Below, one piece after another: positions 60,369 through 64,000 of a DNA stretch of 64,000 nucleotides; position 1 is the first letter of the stretch; each line of letters opens with the position of its first letter. Location of the stretch: assembly GCA_950295325.1 (NCBI GenBank), contig OX485803.1, positions 58,295,554 to 58,359,553 of the forward strand, written 5' to 3'. The stretch comes from Polytrichum commune (taxonomy: Eukaryota > Streptophyta > Polytrichopsida > Polytrichales > Polytrichaceae). The notes under the pieces were generated by a model. It did no database searches. It had not been told where the DNA came from and saw nothing but the letters and a program-made list of their open reading frames with translations. A program made the position numbers and the translations under genes.

Positions 60369-63300
60369 CTACGAACATGGCTTGTCATCCTCGTGGAAAC
60401 CCACTGCCACAATACAACGATGATCGCCCGCCATTCCTACCTCAACCGCTGAACGTATAGCATCCTTCAGACCCTGCCGCACTACGAGGACATCATCGTG
60501 TCCGAAGCTCTCCGACATCTGAAATCACACACAGAGAGGACCTTAGTACATATTTGTTACGGGGCACGCGCGTCAAGGGGTATAGATAAGCTGCACAACA
60601 GGCACATGATTGCATGCACTACCGCACTGCAGCTGCAGGACAAGCTACATGCCTACAACATTCTGCAACTTTTGGGAACACAAGCAGTAACTAGCATTAC
60701 AGAACCGTACAACTTACCCCATTTACCCAATCCCGGGAATTCACCGACGTCTCCTTTAAAAACGACCACAGTTTTCCAATGTAGCTAGCCACGTAAAAGC
60801 CACATGACCAACCGTCCGGTTGTTGCGGACAGTGAGCATGAGTCCAAGATCCAATAGACGCCGCGGTTCTCCACTCATTTGTTCCCGGTCGGTAGTCGTT
60901 CACAATACACCACATTTTCGCCAAGGCCTCGTGGAGGCGCTATGGTCCATGGAAGTTGGGATTCATAACAAAACCGGAATCGAACTTATAGAAACCTTCG
61001 TTGGAGATCACGGCCAAGCTCCAATGGTGAAGGTCCAATATCGGGACGAGAAGCGTCTTACCCTTATAGCCCCTGACATACGAATGCTCCCGGTAGAAAC
61101 ACTGTAGAGCATGTAGTGCGCTTGTTCGGTCAGTGAGGGATCTCAACGAAACTGCGAACTCGGTTTTGCAGATGATCGTTCCCGGGGGTGCATCGTTCTG
61201 CATCCAAGCAGAGAACCAGTCCATGAGGGGAGGATTCAGCCCAATTCCCCCATGATCTAGAATTTCCAAGTCAGGGTCAGGTTTCAGCCTCACAGTGTCT
61301 TCATCGAAGAAGAAGTCCAAGTACCCTCGTAGGACATGGTCACCTTCACGAGCTATCCGTTCCATGGACACATTGAATAAACTGCAATGATAAAAGAATC
61401 CTCGTTTATTTAAGCGCAAAATACATAAACCCATAGAAGTCCACTGCGAACAGCTTGTTCTACAAACCCTGCACTACAGTATTCACCAAAAGCTAGGTTT
61501 TCAAATTGTCTACAATATAAAAAGGACAATGCAAATTATTCTATTGCCGTGGAATTTACAAGCAAAGGAATCGAGGGGCTGCTCTACCTACTGGATGTAA
61601 CAAACACTTTCGAAACTCGCCCGTGCACTACATCAGTGCCAGTGACGTCTTGCACGGGGGCTCCATCTCTATCGGAGTCGCAACCCTCGTCGCCACCTGA
61701 TCCGATAATCTGGTACATCTCTTCGTTCTCCGGTAGTGCAGAAGTGTTTTTCAATGCATGCACTATATCATGGCCGTAGTCGTCCCCTCCATGCCCAAAA
61801 TTCAGTCGGCGGACTGGACTACAGAGGGAAACTGGCGCTGGGCCGAGTCTTAACTGAAGATGTCCCGGCGTTTTCCTATACTACATATTAGAACCTCCTT
61901 CTAGCACAACTGGCGCGGGATGTCTTATATGCTCAGAGAGTAGGCGGTGCTCCCTCTCACCGGACACTGCATCTGGAGATATCTCGATGTGTGTCCAGTC
62001 CAACTGGAGCTGAAATTGAGAGCCAACGATATGCGACAGTTGTGGGATCTCCAAGTGATCTAAATTCACAAGACTACCATTATCAATAGGAGGAACTTGG
62101 TCCCCAGCCGGGTATCCCAACATCTTGAAGGCCATGGCTTGTTCCTTGCCGTGGAGCTCGGTGAGTGCATCTACGACCTTCTCAACGTACAGTCTCAAAT
62201 CCTCGGATGGTGGGGCATGGTTTTCCGATCCCATCATTGCCCAGCCGATGTCAATGTTCTCCCTTACAATTAAAACCTTCGAAAAAACCTGACAACAGCC
62301 GATACAAAGAACAGACCTAGGCCGTGAGTTCAGACAGACGACTTCAGGATCTGCACTACATACACATCGACGAATTAAGAAAACAACAAATTTCGGGATG
62401 TAACATGTAGAATCCGATGAGCCCAAAATTTTGGGATGCAATAATGCTTACCTCGTCACACTGAACCCTTAAATTAGGGCTCGGACTCTCCTGGGCAGCG
62501 TTGCACCACAAACCAGCCAATTCCTCTTTGTGTTCGGAAACCCGATGCAGATCTACGATAGCCCGTCTCAAAATTCGCTTTAGAAATGCTTCGATCTTCA
62601 GTAGAACTTCCTCTTGATGCCAACCTTCGAAACCCATTAACGCCACTGTGTCGGACGAACAACAATGCAACGGTTCTTGGGTTCTCCCGAAGGTACATGG
62701 GAAATACGTGAATCCTATGTCCTCCATATCCTGTGCACAAACGCATAGGCGTTGTGACTCCCGTTGATCCACAACTATCTCTCGGAGCTTCGCCCGTGTC
62801 ATGCCTTTGATGGGGTGAGCGAGTGGCAAACCACGACCATACGTCAATCGGGTATACAACTTCAGGGCCCGCACCACATGGGGGCATTCAAATTCCAATG
62901 AAGATCTATTGTCCCCAACCTCCTCTCGCATAACTCTTATAACCTCTTCCAATTCAGCCTCTGTGTGCTTCCAGGGCCGTTGAGGGCCAGACGCGAGCGG
63001 GTCTCTGATAAGAGCTTGGAACAAAGGTGACCAGCCCCACATGTTTTCCTCCTCTTCATAGTAACGTTGCCGACAATCGTACTGCTCCATTGCGTTTTTA
63101 ATATACGAGTTTCGAGCATCTTCTAACTGAGCCGCCACTCTTTCCTCGAACGCGGCAACCTGGACCAAGTGCTTCAAATACGACTCTAGCCCCCGAAGTT
63201 CTGCCTCCCGGCCCGCAGTGTCCTGCACTGGAGCATAAGGGTTCCACGAGCTCGTTGCACGGTGGACTGATGCCTGAATGTTCTCTTTGACCTGTTCTCT

Positions 63301-63395
63301 CGTCGCAGCGCTCTGAGTTCGCAGTAGTCACGATAATTAGGTCGGCATACAAAGACAGGATGAAACATTATCAATTTCAGAAGCATTTGCACTAC
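60350..63395. promoter_or_regulatory. Dispersed 8-mer TGCACTAC in copy 2, seven exact copies
   Basis: Copies at 60350, 60615, 61470, 61624, 61733, 62352 and 63388. Those at 60615, 62352 and 63388 lie in introns, and 60350 lies just past the stop. The motif is kept although the coding sequence has diverged strongly from copy 1. Confidence 0.75.
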
Positions 63396-63992
63396 ATACC
63401 TCCGAGATGTGTTGATAAAAGGTGAGTATCTGCTCACCATGTTTGCAACTCGCCATAAAATCCACGGACCAAGTGCTGCAGGGATCCTAGTAACAAGTTC
63501 CCCATCCTCCTCCATTTTGGTCAAGACAGCCATACACTGTTCAGGTTGACTCAACAGTGCCTTGTTGAGAACAGGGACTGGTCCTTCATTGAGCAGCAGG
63601 TATAAACCGGGGGCATTCAGAGTCTTTGGGGGGCATTCCACGATCTCTAGATCACTAACAGTCAACAAGGCTGCAGCTCGCTGTGCATCCTGAAAGGCTT
63701 CATCCCGCGCCTGAAAATAACCAGACCGTACAATGTTGACGTCGTTGTCCTCGGCGCTTAAACCATCGTGGTGTCCCATCTCCATCGTTGACTGTACACC
63801 CCCTTGTTCTTCTTGTAAGTCCGTAGCAATTCCAAATTGTATATTACGAGAGAGCACATGAAAAGCATTATCTTCATCTCCGTCATCGTCCCCCCCTCCT
63901 AAGGTCATCGTGTCCTGCACATCTATCATGCGGACTGAACCGCATTGTACTCCGGATTCCTTCGCAGCACGACTTGCACCCCCCCCCCCCAA
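60369..63992 (-). pseudogene. Ulp1 (C48) protease-type element gene, copy 2, partial; two nonsense codons
   Basis: Exons on the minus strand: window edge to 63438, 63312-62452, 62288 to about 61590, 61381-60718 and 60518-60369. Introns are 63437-63313, 62451-62289 and 60717-60519; the one near 61.4-61.6 kb is not resolved. The order matches copy 1: helical region (TSSWNPY, WGWSPLF, PWKHT, LMGFEGW), RENIDIGW block, protease with His in LHHWSLAV (61024-61026), Asp in KFDSG (60979-60981) and Cys in DGWSCGFYV (60802-60804), then a short last exon (MSESFGHDD). TAG at 61883-61881 and at 60942-60940 interrupt frames that continue open on both sides. The N-terminal zinc-finger part lies beyond the window. 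The sequence differs widely from copy 1, so it is an old paralogue from a different element. Confidence 0.72.
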
Positions 63993-64000
63993 TGTGGTTT

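Overview
The window looks like nuclear DNA of a land plant, most likely an early-diverging one (moss, liverwort, lycophyte or fern). Reasons: GT-AG introns of about 80-400 bp, degenerate plant-type telomere repeats (CCCTAAA), a plant-style Ty3/gypsy polyprotein, plant-like MITEs, a class II histone deacetylase fragment of the HDA5 type, and an oxalate/formate-type MFS transporter. The species cannot be named from the sequence. Only one gene looks like an ordinary host gene (the MFS transporter, 23030-25012). Most of the rest is mobile DNA in AT-rich filler.

Left (1-8.2 kb): a minus-strand, at least three-exon gene whose product has a ParB/DGQHR-like core. Its introns and 5' flank, and the DNA at 6.97-8.05 kb, are seeded with a 22-bp palindrome: 10-bp arms TTTACGAACG and CGTTCGTAAA around two variable bases. 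I count 23 sites, none in an exon. 8.37-11.5 kb is a DUF7869-type transposase-like gene with one intron and one nonsense codon. 11.5-23 kb is AT-rich intergenic DNA with MITEs and simple repeats. 25-30.4 kb is intergenic with two fold-back elements.

Right (30.4-64 kb): a MULE transposase gene (+) and a convergent Ulp1-protease-type gene (-) form a MuDR/VANDAL-like pair. The Ulp1-type gene is split by a young 12.6-kb Ty3/gypsy retrotransposon (39830-52467) with near-identical 2839-bp LTRs and a CTTCA target duplication. A divergent second copy of the Ulp1-type gene lies at 60369-63992 and runs off the edge. Both copies and the MULE gene are peppered with the exact 8-mer TGCACTAC (24 copies by eye, against less than one expected). 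Between them is an element with long inverted arms (about 53.88-59.16 kb). It encloses a captured HDAC fragment and a 2-oxoglutarate/Fe(II) dioxygenase-like gene, and its right arm is a 348-bp tandem array with perfect 38-bp hairpins.

How the parts may work together: three separate mobile systems each pair a chromatin- or DNA-binding-type protein with a private repeated DNA motif or hairpin. For the MULE/Ulp1 pair this resembles the VANC anti-silencing systems of Arabidopsis VANDAL elements, where the element's own protein recognises a short motif scattered through it. The older element genes are broken only by isolated in-frame TAG/TGA codons (eight in five gene copies), as expected from C-to-T decay of methylated DNA. 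The ParB-like gene and the retrotransposon polyprotein are open.
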